Shown here piece after piece: positions 17,407-26,326 of a stretch of DNA of 64,000 bases. Within the stretch, counting starts at the first letter, position 1, and every line of letters begins with the position of its first letter. Origin of the DNA: MH13 sp042140245 (GTDB lineage Bacteria > Pseudomonadota > Alphaproteobacteria > Rhizobiales > MH13). The notes beneath the pieces are model-generated. The model had not been told where the DNA came from. It saw only the letters and a list, made by a program, of their open reading frames with translations, and did no database searches. Made by a program: the position numbers and the translations under genes. The DNA lies in NCBI RefSeq assembly GCF_042140245.1, contig NZ_CP159483.1, positions 496,001 through 560,000 on the forward strand, written 5' to 3'.

Positions 17407-18456
17407 ATGCTCACCGTCTTCTCGCCTGATCATATCCGCCATGATCCACACGTGGAGATGGCTGACGGCAAGCTTGTGCCTGCGGTGGAAATTCCGCGCC
17501 GTGCAGAGATGGTCCACTTTGCTGTGCTGGAAGCCGAACTGGGCGAGATCATCGCGCCCGATCCGCTGGATCGTGCTCTGGTCGAGCAGGTTCATGATGC
17601 GAGCTATGTGCAATTTTTGGAAAGCTTTTGGCAGCGGTGGCTGGATGCAGGGCGCGACCCAAACGTCGATGACACTTTCCCCTTTGTCTGGCCCACACCT
17701 GGCCTACGGAAGGTCGAAACCCGCCATCTTGATGGGTTGATGGGCCGCTACTCCTTTGACGCTGGCACGCCAATGGGATCTGGTACGTGGCAGGCTGTAT
17801 CGGCGAGCGCAGCCACAGCTCAAACCGCTGCGATTAAAGTCTCAGAAGGGCTGCCGCATGCTTTTGCGCTTTGTCGTCCGCCTGGCCATCATGCCATGCC
17901 CGATGCCTATGGCGGTTATTGCTTTTTGAACAATGCCGCTATCGCCGCTCAAGCGCTGCGCAATGGTGGTGCCGAGACGGTCGCCGTGCTCGACGTGGAT
18001 TATCATCACGGCAACGGAACGCAGGCGATTTTCTATAACCGTTCGGATGTGTTTTTTGCGTCCATCCATGCCGACCCGATGGATGAGTATCCCTACTTTC
18101 TCGGGCATGCCGATGAGATCGGTGCAGGCGATGGGGAAGGCTTCAACCTCAATCTGCCGCTCCCGATCGGCACCTTGTGGCCGGACTATGCCAACGTGCT
18201 TTCCCACGTCTTGGCGCAGATCGAAGCGTTCAAGCCAGATGCCATGGTGATATCGCTTGGGCTTGATACGTTTGAGCGTGACCCAATTTCACAGTTCGCA
18301 TTGAAAAACGATGATTTCAAAACACTCGGTGCAGCACTAGGTGGCGCTACTGTGCCCACCGTCATCGTGTTTGAAGGTGGCTACGCAGTTGACGATCTGG
18401 CCGTGAATGCCGTCAACACACTGACCGGCTTTCTAGACGGTCACACCACCCGGTAG
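17407..18456 (+). CDS. histone deacetylase-family amidohydrolase, acetylpolyamine amidohydrolase-like
   Basis: Zinc-dependent deacetylase of the arginase/deacetylase fold, 349 residues. The active site is complete: RPPGHHA with His161-His162, DVDYHHG with zinc ligands Asp198 and His200, LGLDTFE with Asp287, and the C-terminal EGGY tyrosine. The spacing of the three ligands is close to that known for Mycoplana acetylpolyamine amidohydrolase, so polyamines are likely substrates (inference). ATG 17407 is chosen; the frame is open further upstream inside the mutase gene but shows no homology. Its 3' end overlaps the convergent HAD gene by 24 bases. Confidence 0.92.
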   Translation: MLTVFSPDHIRHDPHVEMADGKLVPAVEIPRRAEMVHFAVLEAELGEIIAPDPLDRALVEQVHDASYVQFLESFWQRWLDAGRDPNVDDTFPFVWPTPGLRKVETRHLDGLMGRYSFDAGTPMGSGTWQAVSASAATAQTAAIKVSEGLPHAFALCRPPGHHAMPDAYGGYCFLNNAAIAAQALRNGGAETVAVLDVDYHHGNGTQAIFYNRSDVFFASIHADPMDEYPYFLGHADEIGAGDGEGFNLNLPLPIGTLWPDYANVLSHVLAQIEAFKPDAMVISLGLDTFERDPISQFALKNDDFKTLGAALGGATVPTVIVFEGGYAVDDLAVNAVNTLTGFLDGHTTR

Positions 18457-19062
18457 CGCATAGCCGCGCAGCGCTTCGCGAAGATCCGATGGCGTCGTGA
18501 AGTGAATGGCGTGCATGCCAACAGCGCGTGCGCCGTCAACGTTTTTAGGACTGTCGTCAATGAAAACGGTGCGGTCGGCTTGCAGGCCGGTTCTGGTCAG
18601 CAGCGTGCGATAGAGCGCTGGGTCTGGTTTGACCAGTTTCTCTTCGCCGGAGACCACTGTTACGCCAAAATGGGTGAGGAAGGGAAAGCGCTCGCGCTCA
18701 CCGCCATATTTTTCGGCGGAAAAGTTGGTGATCGCATGAACCGGCACTCCCTGATCAATCAAAGACTGTAGGATCTCAACTGTGCCGTGGATTGGGCCGG
18801 CAATGGACTCGATCCAGTGCGTATCGTACCGCTCAATAAGCTCTTTGTCGGCGGGATGGTGCTTGGCCAGTTCGGCTACGCCATCAGCAAATGAGCGGCC
18901 TCGATCCTGTTCCAAGTTCCAGGTCGAGAAATCGACCCGTTGAAAAAACGCCTCAATTTCATCATCACTCATGCCAAGAGGGCGATACACGCGACGCGCA
19001 TCCCAATCCAAAAGCACGTTGCCAATGTCGAAAACTACGGCGTCGATAGTCGGATCGGTCAT
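18433..19062 (-). CDS. HAD-superfamily hydrolase, YihX-like
   Basis: Cytoplasmic phosphatase/dehalogenase-like protein of 209 residues. Motif I is FDIGNVLLDWD near residues 10-20: the nucleophile Asp is present but the usual Asp at +2 is Gly, as in YihX-type proteins. Motif II is ITNFS, motif III the Lys in EEKLVKPDP, and motif IV FIDDSPKN. A helical cap lies between motifs I and II. ATG 19062 has GGAG about 14 bases upstream (TTTGGAGAAAG). Convergent with, and overlapping, the deacetylase gene by 24 bases. Substrate unknown. Confidence 0.9.
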   Translation of the reverse strand: MTDPTIDAVVFDIGNVLLDWDARRVYRPLGMSDDEIEAFFQRVDFSTWNLEQDRGRSFADGVAELAKHHPADKELIERYDTHWIESIAGPIHGTVEILQSLIDQGVPVHAITNFSAEKYGGERERFPFLTHFGVTVVSGEEKLVKPDPALYRTLLTRTGLQADRTVFIDDSPKNVDGARAVGMHAIHFTTPSDLREALRGYALPGGVTV

Positions 19063-19167
19063 GAAAATCTTTCTCCAAACAAAGTGTTTAAACTGCACGA
19101 CGGCATGCAAGATGCTGCACGGCGCATGTGCAATCAAAGTGGGTAGACCAAACGTGATGGCAGTATC

Positions 19168-20163
19168 GTGACACCCGTTTTTAGGTCGTTGAGAGCAGGC
19201 CTGGTTGGCGCCGGTTTGCTTGCCGCAAGCGCCAGTGCTGCTCAGGCGCAATCCAACGAAGCACCCGTCACATCGCGCCCCCTGGGCCCGCCACCAGCCA
19301 ACATCACGTTGAACGTAGAAGGTCGGACCACCCCTGAAGGTGAGGTTTTCCGGGTCGGGTTCTTGGCCGATGCCGCACCAGGCCATCAACGTACACTTTA
19401 TCTGCCCTTTCGCTCGCATTTGGAAGCGGTGTTGTCACGACCGGTTGAATTGGTTCCCTTTCGCGATGCACGTGGACTAATGACGGCCATGCAACGCCAA
19501 GACATTGGCTACGCTATGGCACCCAGCAGTGTTTTCGTGGCGGCACACAGGCTGTGTGGGTGCGTAACACCCCTGGGCACACAACCCAACCGCGATGGAT
19601 CAGTTGGGCTTTTTAGTGTGCTGATTGCCCCTGAAGACGGCCCGATTGGTGGGCTTGGCGATCTGGAGGATGCCCGCGTGGCGATCGTCGGCGAAGGCAG
19701 CGTTGTGGCGCACCGGGTTGGTTTGTCGGAAATCTGGCGCAATGAGGTTCGGCTTAACGAGGATGGCCTGCTCTTCTCCGCAACACTGCAAGACGCTGCT
19801 GACGCGGTGTTAACTGGGCAGGCTGACGCTATCCTTAGTTGGTCTCGGCAAGGTGAGGGCAGTGTGGTGTTTGATCAAGAACCTGCCAGCGGTTTGAGCG
19901 AAGAGGTGCGATCTGGCCTGCGTATGGTTTGGCGCTCACGCCCCGTGCCCAGTGTCACGCATTTTGCCCATACAGGCCTGCCCGAACCGCTGGGCGAGAC
20001 GCTTCAATCCATGCTGCTTGATTTGACAGGACGTGACGGCGACGCGTTTGATGCGATTGATCTCGGCAGTGGCCGTGGGTTCGTTGCCCAAGAGATGAGT
20101 GACTACGATCCCCTGCTCGATGCTTACACGTATTGGGATCAGGCGAGCCAAGCTGCCGAGTGA
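19168..20163 (+). CDS. PhnD-like periplasmic binding protein
   Basis: Predicted periplasmic ligand-binding protein of 331 residues. A signal peptide covers about residues 1-28 (LVGAGLLAASASAAQAQ). The mature part has the phosphate/phosphonate binding-protein layout: FRVGFLADAAPGHQRTLYLP, then PFRSHLEAVL, DARGLMTAMQRQDIGYAMAP, VGEGSVVAHRVG and a C-terminal SVTHFAHTGLP. No permease or ATPase gene is nearby, so it may serve a sensor rather than a transporter. GTG 19168 is the only reasonable start (an ATG at 19157 reads into a stop). It is convergent with a HAMP/PAS membrane protein, stops 6 bases apart. Confidence 0.8.
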   Translation: MTPVFRSLRAGLVGAGLLAASASAAQAQSNEAPVTSRPLGPPPANITLNVEGRTTPEGEVFRVGFLADAAPGHQRTLYLPFRSHLEAVLSRPVELVPFRDARGLMTAMQRQDIGYAMAPSSVFVAAHRLCGCVTPLGTQPNRDGSVGLFSVLIAPEDGPIGGLGDLEDARVAIVGEGSVVAHRVGLSEIWRNEVRLNEDGLLFSATLQDAADAVLTGQADAILSWSRQGEGSVVFDQEPASGLSEEVRSGLRMVWRSRPVPSVTHFAHTGLPEPLGETLQSMLLDLTGRDGDAFDAIDLGSGRGFVAQEMSDYDPLLDAYTYWDQASQAAE

Positions 20164-20169
20164 TCCATG

Positions 20170-21879
20170 TTACGCTGATCTTGCCATCTTGAAGTCAACC
20201 TCCGTCATGCCCATCGGCTTGGCGGCAGCGAGCGTAAAGGCCACACGCACCGATCCATCGGTGATTTCCATGGCATCAAAGGCACCACCAGCCTGCTTGA
20301 GCGCGCTTTGCAAAGCCGCGCGCGGCAGGGTTGGGTCAACGCTTTTTTCTCGCACCGCAGCTCCTGTGTCCTGCCGCTCAGCGGACACGTCAGCGATGGA
20401 GAAGCGAATGCGACCCTCAGACTTCACAGTCGCATCCACCTTTAGAACTGGTTTTTCCGCCTTGGTTTGTGAGTAGGCCAGCAACATGGCTTGGCGCAGC
20501 ACGCGCCGAATTGCAGAGCGATCCCCTGAGAGCGGCGGCAAGAAGCCATGCTCTAGATCGCCTTCCACAAGCTCATCACGAGCAGCCTCTTGATACCAAT
20601 CGTTGAGGATACGATCTGGCAAAAAGCTATACTCAAAAGCATCATCGCCTTGAGTGGGCGGCTCGAGGAGGCACAGACACGACTCCAACAAACGCCGCAT
20701 CTCCTTGGCCTCGATCGTCGCAGCGCGTTGCGCCTCTTTGGCTTTCTGCGCACCTGACATAGCCAAGCGCGATTTTTCCAAAATGTCATCCATCGGCATG
20801 ATCGCAACGAAGCGATGATGGACCGATTGATCGGGGCGCTTCACCAAAGCGCAAAACGCCATCGCGGTGAAAAACCCGGTATCGGTGTGCAAGGTGAGAA
20901 GCATTGGCTCACGTGTTTCGCCGAGCAGATCAACGATGGGCTGCGGCCGCTGACCGCGTGAACCAAGTGCTTGGGCACAGTTTCGGTTCATACGGCGCAG
21001 GCCATCAAAATCATCCTGCTTAAACAGCTCAATTGCCATGGAGTTGGCAGCGATCAAGCGGTCATCATAATCGTACTGCAGGATGCCAAAGCCAAAGTCC
21101 TCATTGGCTTTTTTTAAAGAAGATAGCTCATCCTGAAACACCACCGAGACAGATGTCAGCAGCATGTTGAGTGACGCTGAGATCTGCCCAATCTCATCGC
21201 GCCGCAACATGTTGAGCTGGTACGCATCGGCTTTGTCTGGATTGTCCACCGCTCGACGCAGGGCGGCATTGATCGCCCTGAGCGGTCGAATAACAAGCAG
21301 CATGGATGCGAAAATGAACAAAACAGCCGTCAGGCCAGCGATAAACAAAACGCTGAGCCCAAAGTTGCGCAATTGCATAAACGTTTCGGCTTCAACGGGA
21401 CCGGTTGGCAGGCGCACCACCATGTGATGGGAAAGGCCGGTTTCTTCCGGCGACAGATGCACATCGATTGCCGGGGAGTTCGGGCTCTCCTGAACGCTCA
21501 TACCTGACAAGCGCGCAATGTTGAGGTCGAGCACGGGACGCTCACCAAACACCGACAGCGGCGCACCGGCGCTGTCGTAGACGACGCCGCCTAGGAGCAA
21601 CCCATCGCGGATCATCCGTTCGCCAAGGCGTGTTTTGTGCTCTGGTGTTAGAAAAGCTGCTGGATCGGACGCATGGTACCAAGCGAGCCGAACCTCTTCG
21701 ACGGCTTTGGACTCGTTGGATTTGTACCAAAAATAGCCTGCCGGGATGAGGAAGATGATCTCGGTGATCAGTACAGCTGTACAGACAGCAACGCCAAAGC
21801 CGAACGTCAGCTGCTTCGGCCAAAGCTTGGCCAACCACGATGTTTTGCTATGCGCGGCGACAGCCACAGGCATCCTCAT
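20170..21879 (-). CDS. membrane sensor with HAMP and PAS domains and a degenerate kinase-like C-terminus
   Basis: Inner-membrane sensor-like protein of about 569 residues. TM1 lies near 27-52, a periplasmic loop of about 120 residues follows, TM2 near 174-198, then HAMP (about 199-250) and a PAS-like region (about 263-375). The C-terminal 110 residues follow the order of a histidine kinase ATPase domain: GDRSAIRRVLRQAMLLAYSQ in the N-box place, GRIRFSIADVS at G1, LPRAALQSALKQAGGAF at G2 and VRVAFTLAAAK at the end. The catalytic Asn, DxGxG and GxGLG glycines are missing and no phosphorylatable H-box is visible. It faces a PhnD-like binding protein gene. Start is ATG 21879 (or 21873); neither has a clear ribosome site. 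Confidence 0.78.
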   Translation of the reverse strand: MRMPVAVAAHSKTSWLAKLWPKQLTFGFGVAVCTAVLITEIIFLIPAGYFWYKSNESKAVEEVRLAWYHASDPAAFLTPEHKTRLGERMIRDGLLLGGVVYDSAGAPLSVFGERPVLDLNIARLSGMSVQESPNSPAIDVHLSPEETGLSHHMVVRLPTGPVEAETFMQLRNFGLSVLFIAGLTAVLFIFASMLLVIRPLRAINAALRRAVDNPDKADAYQLNMLRRDEIGQISASLNMLLTSVSVVFQDELSSLKKANEDFGFGILQYDYDDRLIAANSMAIELFKQDDFDGLRRMNRNCAQALGSRGQRPQPIVDLLGETREPMLLTLHTDTGFFTAMAFCALVKRPDQSVHHRFVAIMPMDDILEKSRLAMSGAQKAKEAQRAATIEAKEMRRLLESCLCLLEPPTQGDDAFEYSFLPDRILNDWYQEAARDELVEGDLEHGFLPPLSGDRSAIRRVLRQAMLLAYSQTKAEKPVLKVDATVKSEGRIRFSIADVSAERQDTGAAVREKSVDPTLPRAALQSALKQAGGAFDAMEITDGSVRVAFTLAAAKPMGMTEVDFKMARSA

Positions 21880-22019
21880 CAAAGGGAAATACTACGCCAG
21901 CCTGGCACAAAATTCGTTAAGGAACGCTTTTCGCTCGCGCAAAGTCGCTAACAGCAAGTAGTATCCCCCAATGATTCCGAAGAATTTCTTCCCTAGGACT
22001 GGCAATACCAAGCGCAGTA

Positions 22020-22607
22020 TTAGGGGTTGTAAGTAATTTCTTCTGAGCGGCGCGGACGCAGGAAGAAGGCATCGGATAGCTCAATCGACCCTGATATCGC
22101 ATGAGCGACAGCCGGCGTATGCATATAGCTGAGGTTGGCCACAACAAGAAAGCTGTTAGGAATCAGAAGCGCATCGGGTATTGCGTACGTGCCTCCTTGG
22201 GCCGGCGCGGTACCGTTGCGTGCTTCAGACCACCTGACCTCTGTTGCGCCATCGCTATCAATTTGGATGCCAGCAACACGAATTGTCAGGTTGTCGGGAT
22301 CAAAAGGCGAGATAATGGCTTGCGTTGCATCCATTATGTCATCCATCTCATCGCCGGTGAGATTGGTCTGTTGAGTGATCAGATCTGCTAAGGCACTTGC
22401 TGCATGCGCAACCTTGCGATCAGCACTCACGCCCTGGCTAAGCTCGATCGAACCGAGCCACAGGGCGATCATGAATGGCGCTATCATAGCGAATTCGACC
22501 GCCGCCACGCCGCGCTTCTCTCGTCTGAAACTGGCGATACGACGAGCTACTCGAAGAAGGCCAAACCGATCGGCATCTTTTGCACAAAGCGTCTGTTTTT
22601 GCGTCAT
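22020..22607 (-). CDS. TadE-like pseudopilin
   Basis: Minor pseudopilin-like protein of the Tad pilus locus, 195 residues. A basic N-terminus is followed by the TadE-type segment RGVAAVEFAMIAPFMIALWL (about residues 32-51), with the conserved Glu of the prepilin-peptidase class, then a beta-rich extracellular part ending DAFFLRPRRSEEITYNP. ATG 22607 is chosen; an upstream GTG at 22619 overlaps the stop of the preceding frameshifted TadE-like gene. Transcribed away from the main Tad gene block but next to it. Confidence 0.85.
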   Translation of the reverse strand: MTQKQTLCAKDADRFGLLRVARRIASFRREKRGVAAVEFAMIAPFMIALWLGSIELSQGVSADRKVAHAASALADLITQQTNLTGDEMDDIMDATQAIISPFDPDNLTIRVAGIQIDSDGATEVRWSEARNGTAPAQGGTYAIPDALLIPNSFLVVANLSYMHTPAVAHAISGSIELSDAFFLRPRRSEEITYNP

Positions 22608-22618
22608 CGTGAAGCTCA

Positions 22619-23177
22619 CTAATTGTCAAATGGTTCGTTGCGAAAGGCTGTGGTGGAAATGAGCAGGCGCTGCCGCCCTGCGATGTCAGACGCATCCATG
22701 CCCAAGATGTTGAAAAACAGCGGCCACCGGTAAAACACCCGGACAACAACAGTTTCCCCACCCGCACCCGGATCAAAGCCAAACGTTCCGTTGAAGTTGC
22801 CCTCGCCGTCAACGGGTTGTGGTCGCAGCTCAAGCTCATCGAACCGATCAACACGTTGAACATCGATAGCCAAGCGATCGTCGCAGTCAAACAGCAACCC
22901 AAGTTCGTTGCAGAGTATGGTTTGAAACCCTTGTTGGTCCATATTTTGTGTCTGCACCTGGCCGGTTCGAATCTGTCGAACTCGCGTCGGTCACACCGGA
23001 CTCCAGGAGCTGACCAGCCCAAAAAACAATGGCTGTTTCGATTATGGCGAACTTCAAAAAGAAGAAAGGAACCGCCAGCAACCCAAACTCAACTGCCGTC
23101 GTTCCTGATGGCTGTTGAATGAACCGCTTCGTCAGTTCGCCCAAGCCACGAACTCGGTTTCCCAATGCCTGTATCAT
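22619..23177 (-). pseudogene. TadE-like pseudopilin gene with single-base frameshift
   Basis: Two overlapping frames together make one TadE-like protein. The N-terminal frame from ATG 23177 gives GTTAVEFGLLAVPFFFLKFA and continues to VTDAS; the family then expects an RQIRTGQVQTQ-type sequence, which is found only in the next frame. Removing one base at 22979-22980 (an AA on the plus strand) joins the frames into ...VTDASRQIRTGQVQTQNM..., running on to the stop at 22619-22621. As it stands the first frame ends soon after in unrelated residues. Either real decay, or a base-calling error; the neighbouring TadE-like gene is intact. Confidence 0.8.
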
Positions 23178-23399
23178 GCTGCCAGCCTCTTGCAGTCGCT
23201 CGCCAACGGCGTGCTGAAAAGCACACAACAACATCGGCGCGGCTCTACCTTAGGCAGGAAAAAGTAAAGCCTTAGCTCAATGAGACGGTAAACGGACCCT
23301 GTCTGAGACCTTAAAAAAGAGATGAAAACGCATTAACCGCATTGCCGGGACATTTAAGACTTGCGCATGTGCATGTGAGCGATCCGCAAATAGTCAGAC

Positions 23400-24215
23400 T
23401 TATTCGCTGCCGCGAATAGCCTCCAAAGCAGCCTGATTGCGTGCTTGAAAAGCATCCAAACCAGCTTGCACTGTTTCTGTCGCATCGCCTGGCGTTGGAC
23501 GAATTTCACATGTTGGAGAGCAAGACAGCGTTGTGCGCTGAACACCGCGATAAACTGAAACCAGGCTTTGGCCTCGCACGGTGACGCGAAGTGTTTGCTC
23601 AGCCAACACATCTCCGTTGGCATCCAACATCACCATGTTGGTTTCGCCATAGCTCTTGCCTGTAAGAATGATCGTGCTTGGATCAGGCATCGATGCATCG
23701 GCGATGGCAGGATTGCCTATGATGATGGTTGTTACTCCGCCCACGACCCGCATGACACGAGCGTGATCAAGGGCAAGCACAATGCCGCCGGCATCGGTCG
23801 CTTCGCCAGCAAGACTAGCTGTCATACCGATCGCAGGCTGGTCGCCAACTAATGCAACCTCCATCTCACCGACCTCATCATCCATCATAGGCGAGACAAC
23901 CGGGTCATCCACTGTCTCTGCTGCGATATCGGGCGCAGCATCTATCTGGATCGCCGAATCCGTGGCTGCTTCGGGCGCATGCGGTAAGATCTGACGGGGC
24001 CCTTCGGATTGTTCAGCCGAAAGCGGGTCTGGAAGTTCGGTTTGCGTCGGTTCGGCATCATCAACCTTGGTGATGGACTGCGTGATGATGGGATCGACGC
24101 CATTGCGCGTTACTTCATTGGCGATGGTTGGCAACACCGCGGCCAAACCCAACCCACCAAGCGAAACGCTCGCCAAAACCACGCGAAAAGGAACAGAATG
24201 GGAGCCGATACGCAC
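23400..24215 (-). CDS. pilus assembly protein with secretin N-terminal-type domain
   Basis: Exported 271-residue protein of the Tad locus. A hydrophobic N-terminal segment (VVLASVSLGGLGLAAVLPTI, about residues 10-29) is followed by a long acidic low-complexity stretch (about 40-125). Then comes a domain like the N-terminal part of CpaC-type secretins (VLALDHARVMRVVGGVTTII, IADASMPDPSTIILTGKSYG, NMVMLDANGDVLAEQTLRV), ending in a Cys pair (SCSPTCEIRP) and a short helix. I chose GTG 24215 because GGAGG (24223-24227, minus strand) stands seven bases upstream; an ATG at 24248 lacks one. It may assist secretin assembly. Confidence 0.82.
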   Translation of the reverse strand: MRIGSHSVPFRVVLASVSLGGLGLAAVLPTIANEVTRNGVDPIITQSITKVDDAEPTQTELPDPLSAEQSEGPRQILPHAPEAATDSAIQIDAAPDIAAETVDDPVVSPMMDDEVGEMEVALVGDQPAIGMTASLAGEATDAGGIVLALDHARVMRVVGGVTTIIIGNPAIADASMPDPSTIILTGKSYGETNMVMLDANGDVLAEQTLRVTVRGQSLVSVYRGVQRTTLSCSPTCEIRPTPGDATETVQAGLDAFQARNQAALEAIRGSE

Positions 24216-24513
24216 AATACATCCTCCAAAATGACTGATTTTGACCATGCATTGTTTTGGTGAACAGCGCGTTAAACCCAAATTTCGTTCTACCTTGGTT
24301 GAGAAAAAGCTCGATTCTTCAGCAACTTAGATAGCTAACAAGGGGTTTCTGACCCTACGACACACACGACCTGCTGAAAGTATGAACAGAAATAAACGAA
24401 ATGTGCGGCTATTCGAAAACCCTGCCTTAAGGGGTCGAGCTTAGTGTCCATCGTGCTTCGAGCAACAAAGCATCGTGGCAAGCAACAAAACACAGTGTGT
24501 ATGGAGTTTGGAC

Positions 24514-24681
24514 ATGAAAAAGTTTCTCGCGAAATTCGCCAAGGACGAATCCGGCGCGACAGCGATTGAATATGGTTTGATCGCTGCTGGTATCTCAATC
24601 GTTATCATCGCAACTCTGCCAGCAATCGAGACAAACCTCGGTGCTCTTTGGGCTGAAATTTCGACTGCTCTTGCCCCATAA
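24514..24681 (+). CDS. Flp/Fap-type major pilin
   Basis: Structural subunit of the Tad pilus, 55 residues. It starts MKKFLAKFAKDESG and continues ATAIEYGLIAAGISIVIIAT; cleavage by the prepilin peptidase is expected between Gly14 and Ala15, leaving Glu at mature position 5. GGAG at 24503-24506 precedes the ATG by seven bases. It is the first gene of the rightward Tad block and is closed by its own terminator, so it can be expressed at higher level than the downstream assembly genes. Confidence 0.95.
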   Translation: MKKFLAKFAKDESGATAIEYGLIAAGISIVIIATLPAIETNLGALWAEISTALAP

Positions 24682-24713
24682 GCTTCGCTTGGATCAAGGC
24701 AAAGAATAGCGAT

Positions 24714-24747
24714 GGCAGCGTGCTCTACCAGCACGCTGCCATTTTTT
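24714..24747 (+). terminator. intrinsic terminator after the pilin gene
   Basis: Perfect 10-bp stem GGCAGCGTGC (24714-24723) and GCACGCTGCC (24731-24740), seven-base loop, then ATTTTTTG. It lies between the pilin gene and cpaA and may reduce read-through. Confidence 0.9.
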
Positions 24748-24787
24748 GTCGGTATGCAGCGGCCGACTTACCGATCAGGATTGGGTA

Positions 24788-25294
24788 ATGCTTGAACTTT
24801 TCATGCTCGTCATTTTTCCAGGGCTTGTTGTTTTGGCCGGGACAATGGACCTGTTCACGATGACCATTCCAAACAAGCTGTGTTTGGCGATCGTGGCAGT
24901 GTTTTTTGTAGCGGCTGGAATCGCCGGACTGCCATTGCCAGTGATTGGTTGGCATGTTGCAGCCGCATTGATTGCTCTGGGCATTACGTTTTTGCTGTTT
25001 GCCTCGGGGGTGTTTGGCGGAGGCGACGCGAAGTTGACTGCAGCTATCGTTTTGTGGCTCGGCCCAACACTCGCACTGGATTTTGCTCTTCTAGCAGCTC
25101 TGCTTGGTGGAATCCTAACGGCTGGCTTTTTGGTTATGCGCTCGCTCTCAACCTATGCTCCAGCGGTTAACAGCCCATGGGCCGTAAGGCTTCTGTCTAG
25201 CGATGTCGGAATCCCCTATGGCATTGCGCTATCGACAGCAGCCATGATCGTTTTCACCAGCAGCCCGTGGTTTCTTGCTGCAATAGCTGCCTAA
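24788..25294 (+). CDS. cpaA: prepilin peptidase CpaA/TadV
   Basis: Inner-membrane aspartic protease that removes the leader of Flp pilin and TadE-type pseudopilins. 168 residues, about five or six hydrophobic segments. Both catalytic Asp sites are visible: the first in GTMDLFTMTIPNKL near residues 17-30, the second in the GxGD-type motif FGGGDAKLTAA near residue 80. ATG 24788 follows AGGA at about 24777-24780. The short form is normal for Tad-dedicated peptidases, which lack the N-methylation domain. Confidence 0.93.
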   Translation: MLELFMLVIFPGLVVLAGTMDLFTMTIPNKLCLAIVAVFFVAAGIAGLPLPVIGWHVAAALIALGITFLLFASGVFGGGDAKLTAAIVLWLGPTLALDFALLAALLGGILTAGFLVMRSLSTYAPAVNSPWAVRLLSSDVGIPYGIALSTAAMIVFTSSPWFLAAIAA

Positions 25295-25463
25295 TCGAGC
25301 AATGAGTTGAATAAGGACACGCATTCCTTCAACTCGCTCACGTTCGGTTAACCTTACCTATACCTTTACAGCGCACTCTATAGGCGAGTTTTGCGTGCCT
25401 TTGGTCGGAGTCTGACCCCATCGGATGATGCGTGGCGCGCCCTTGCGTTGAAGGGATAGCGTT

Positions 25464-26270
25464 ATGAAGTCCTCACGAGTGATCGTGTTTGGTGTTGCCG
25501 CATTGGCCGGTGGTCTGGCTTGGCTGGTGGCGAGCAACATGACGGCGCCTCCACCGCCAGCAGAAGTGGCCGCAGACGAACCAACCATCCCAGCTACACG
25601 CGTGCTTGTGGCGCGCTATGATCTGACCATCGGCGAGCGGCTTAGCCCCTCTGCAATGGAATGGCAGGAATGGCCCGCCGCCAATGTTGCCGAAGCCTTT
25701 ATATCGGAAGACTCTGAGCCTGATGCGCTTCGTGAATACGACCAAGGCATCGTAACGGCGCCTATCTACTCTGGTGAACCGATCCGATCTCCAGTGATTG
25801 CAACATCTGGAAGAGGGTTCATGTCCGCGATCTTACCGTCGGGTCGCCGTGCTGTTTCTGTGCGTGTGGAGGCCGAGGCACGCGCCGCAGGGTTCATCCT
25901 TCCCAACGATCGTATCGATGTCATCTTAACACGCGTTGAGCGAGGCGACTCGCGCGATGGCGGTGACCTGTTCACATCAGAAACAATTTTGCAGAACGTG
26001 CGCGTTTTGGCCATCGACCAAACTTTTGAAGAGCGTGATGGCGAGAAATTTGTCACCGGTGAAATAGCAACGTTGGAACTTTCACCGGGTGACGCTGAAC
26101 TGATTGCTCTCGCCGATGAAATGGGCGCTCTGTCGCTTTCACTGCGGTCCATTGCAGATCTGGAAGAGGGTGACGGCGAAATAGACGATGATGTAGCGCG
26201 TCGTCTGCGCGGCGGTGGCGGACAAGGCGGCTCAGTTCGCATGATCCGCTTCGGCATCCAAGGGGGTTGA
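25464..26270 (+). CDS. cpaB: Flp pilus assembly protein CpaB/RcpC
   Basis: Periplasmic component of the Tad machine, thought to connect the secretin with the inner-membrane complex. 268 residues with an N-terminal signal anchor (VIVFGVAALAGGLAWLVAS) and a SAF-type domain (TRVLVARYDLTIGERLSPSA at about 45-64, RAVSVRVEAEARAAGFILP near 125-145). The C-terminus is basic and glycine-rich (RRLRGGGGQGG). It is followed at once by cpaC, so an operon is likely. Confidence 0.93.
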   Translation: MKSSRVIVFGVAALAGGLAWLVASNMTAPPPPAEVAADEPTIPATRVLVARYDLTIGERLSPSAMEWQEWPAANVAEAFISEDSEPDALREYDQGIVTAPIYSGEPIRSPVIATSGRGFMSAILPSGRRAVSVRVEAEARAAGFILPNDRIDVILTRVERGDSRDGGDLFTSETILQNVRVLAIDQTFEERDGEKFVTGEIATLELSPGDAELIALADEMGALSLSLRSIADLEEGDGEIDDDVARRLRGGGGQGGSVRMIRFGIQGG

Positions 26271-26326
26271 GGACCATGACCGACAAAGCCCTTGACCATC
26301 TAAATCTCTCCCAAAAGGATCGTCTC

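Noticed and set aside
22963..22972. tRNA-like GGTTCGAATC, and a similar GGTTCGATCC near 60007
   Set aside because: Both lie inside coding sequence and no cloverleaf or acceptor stem could be drawn around them.
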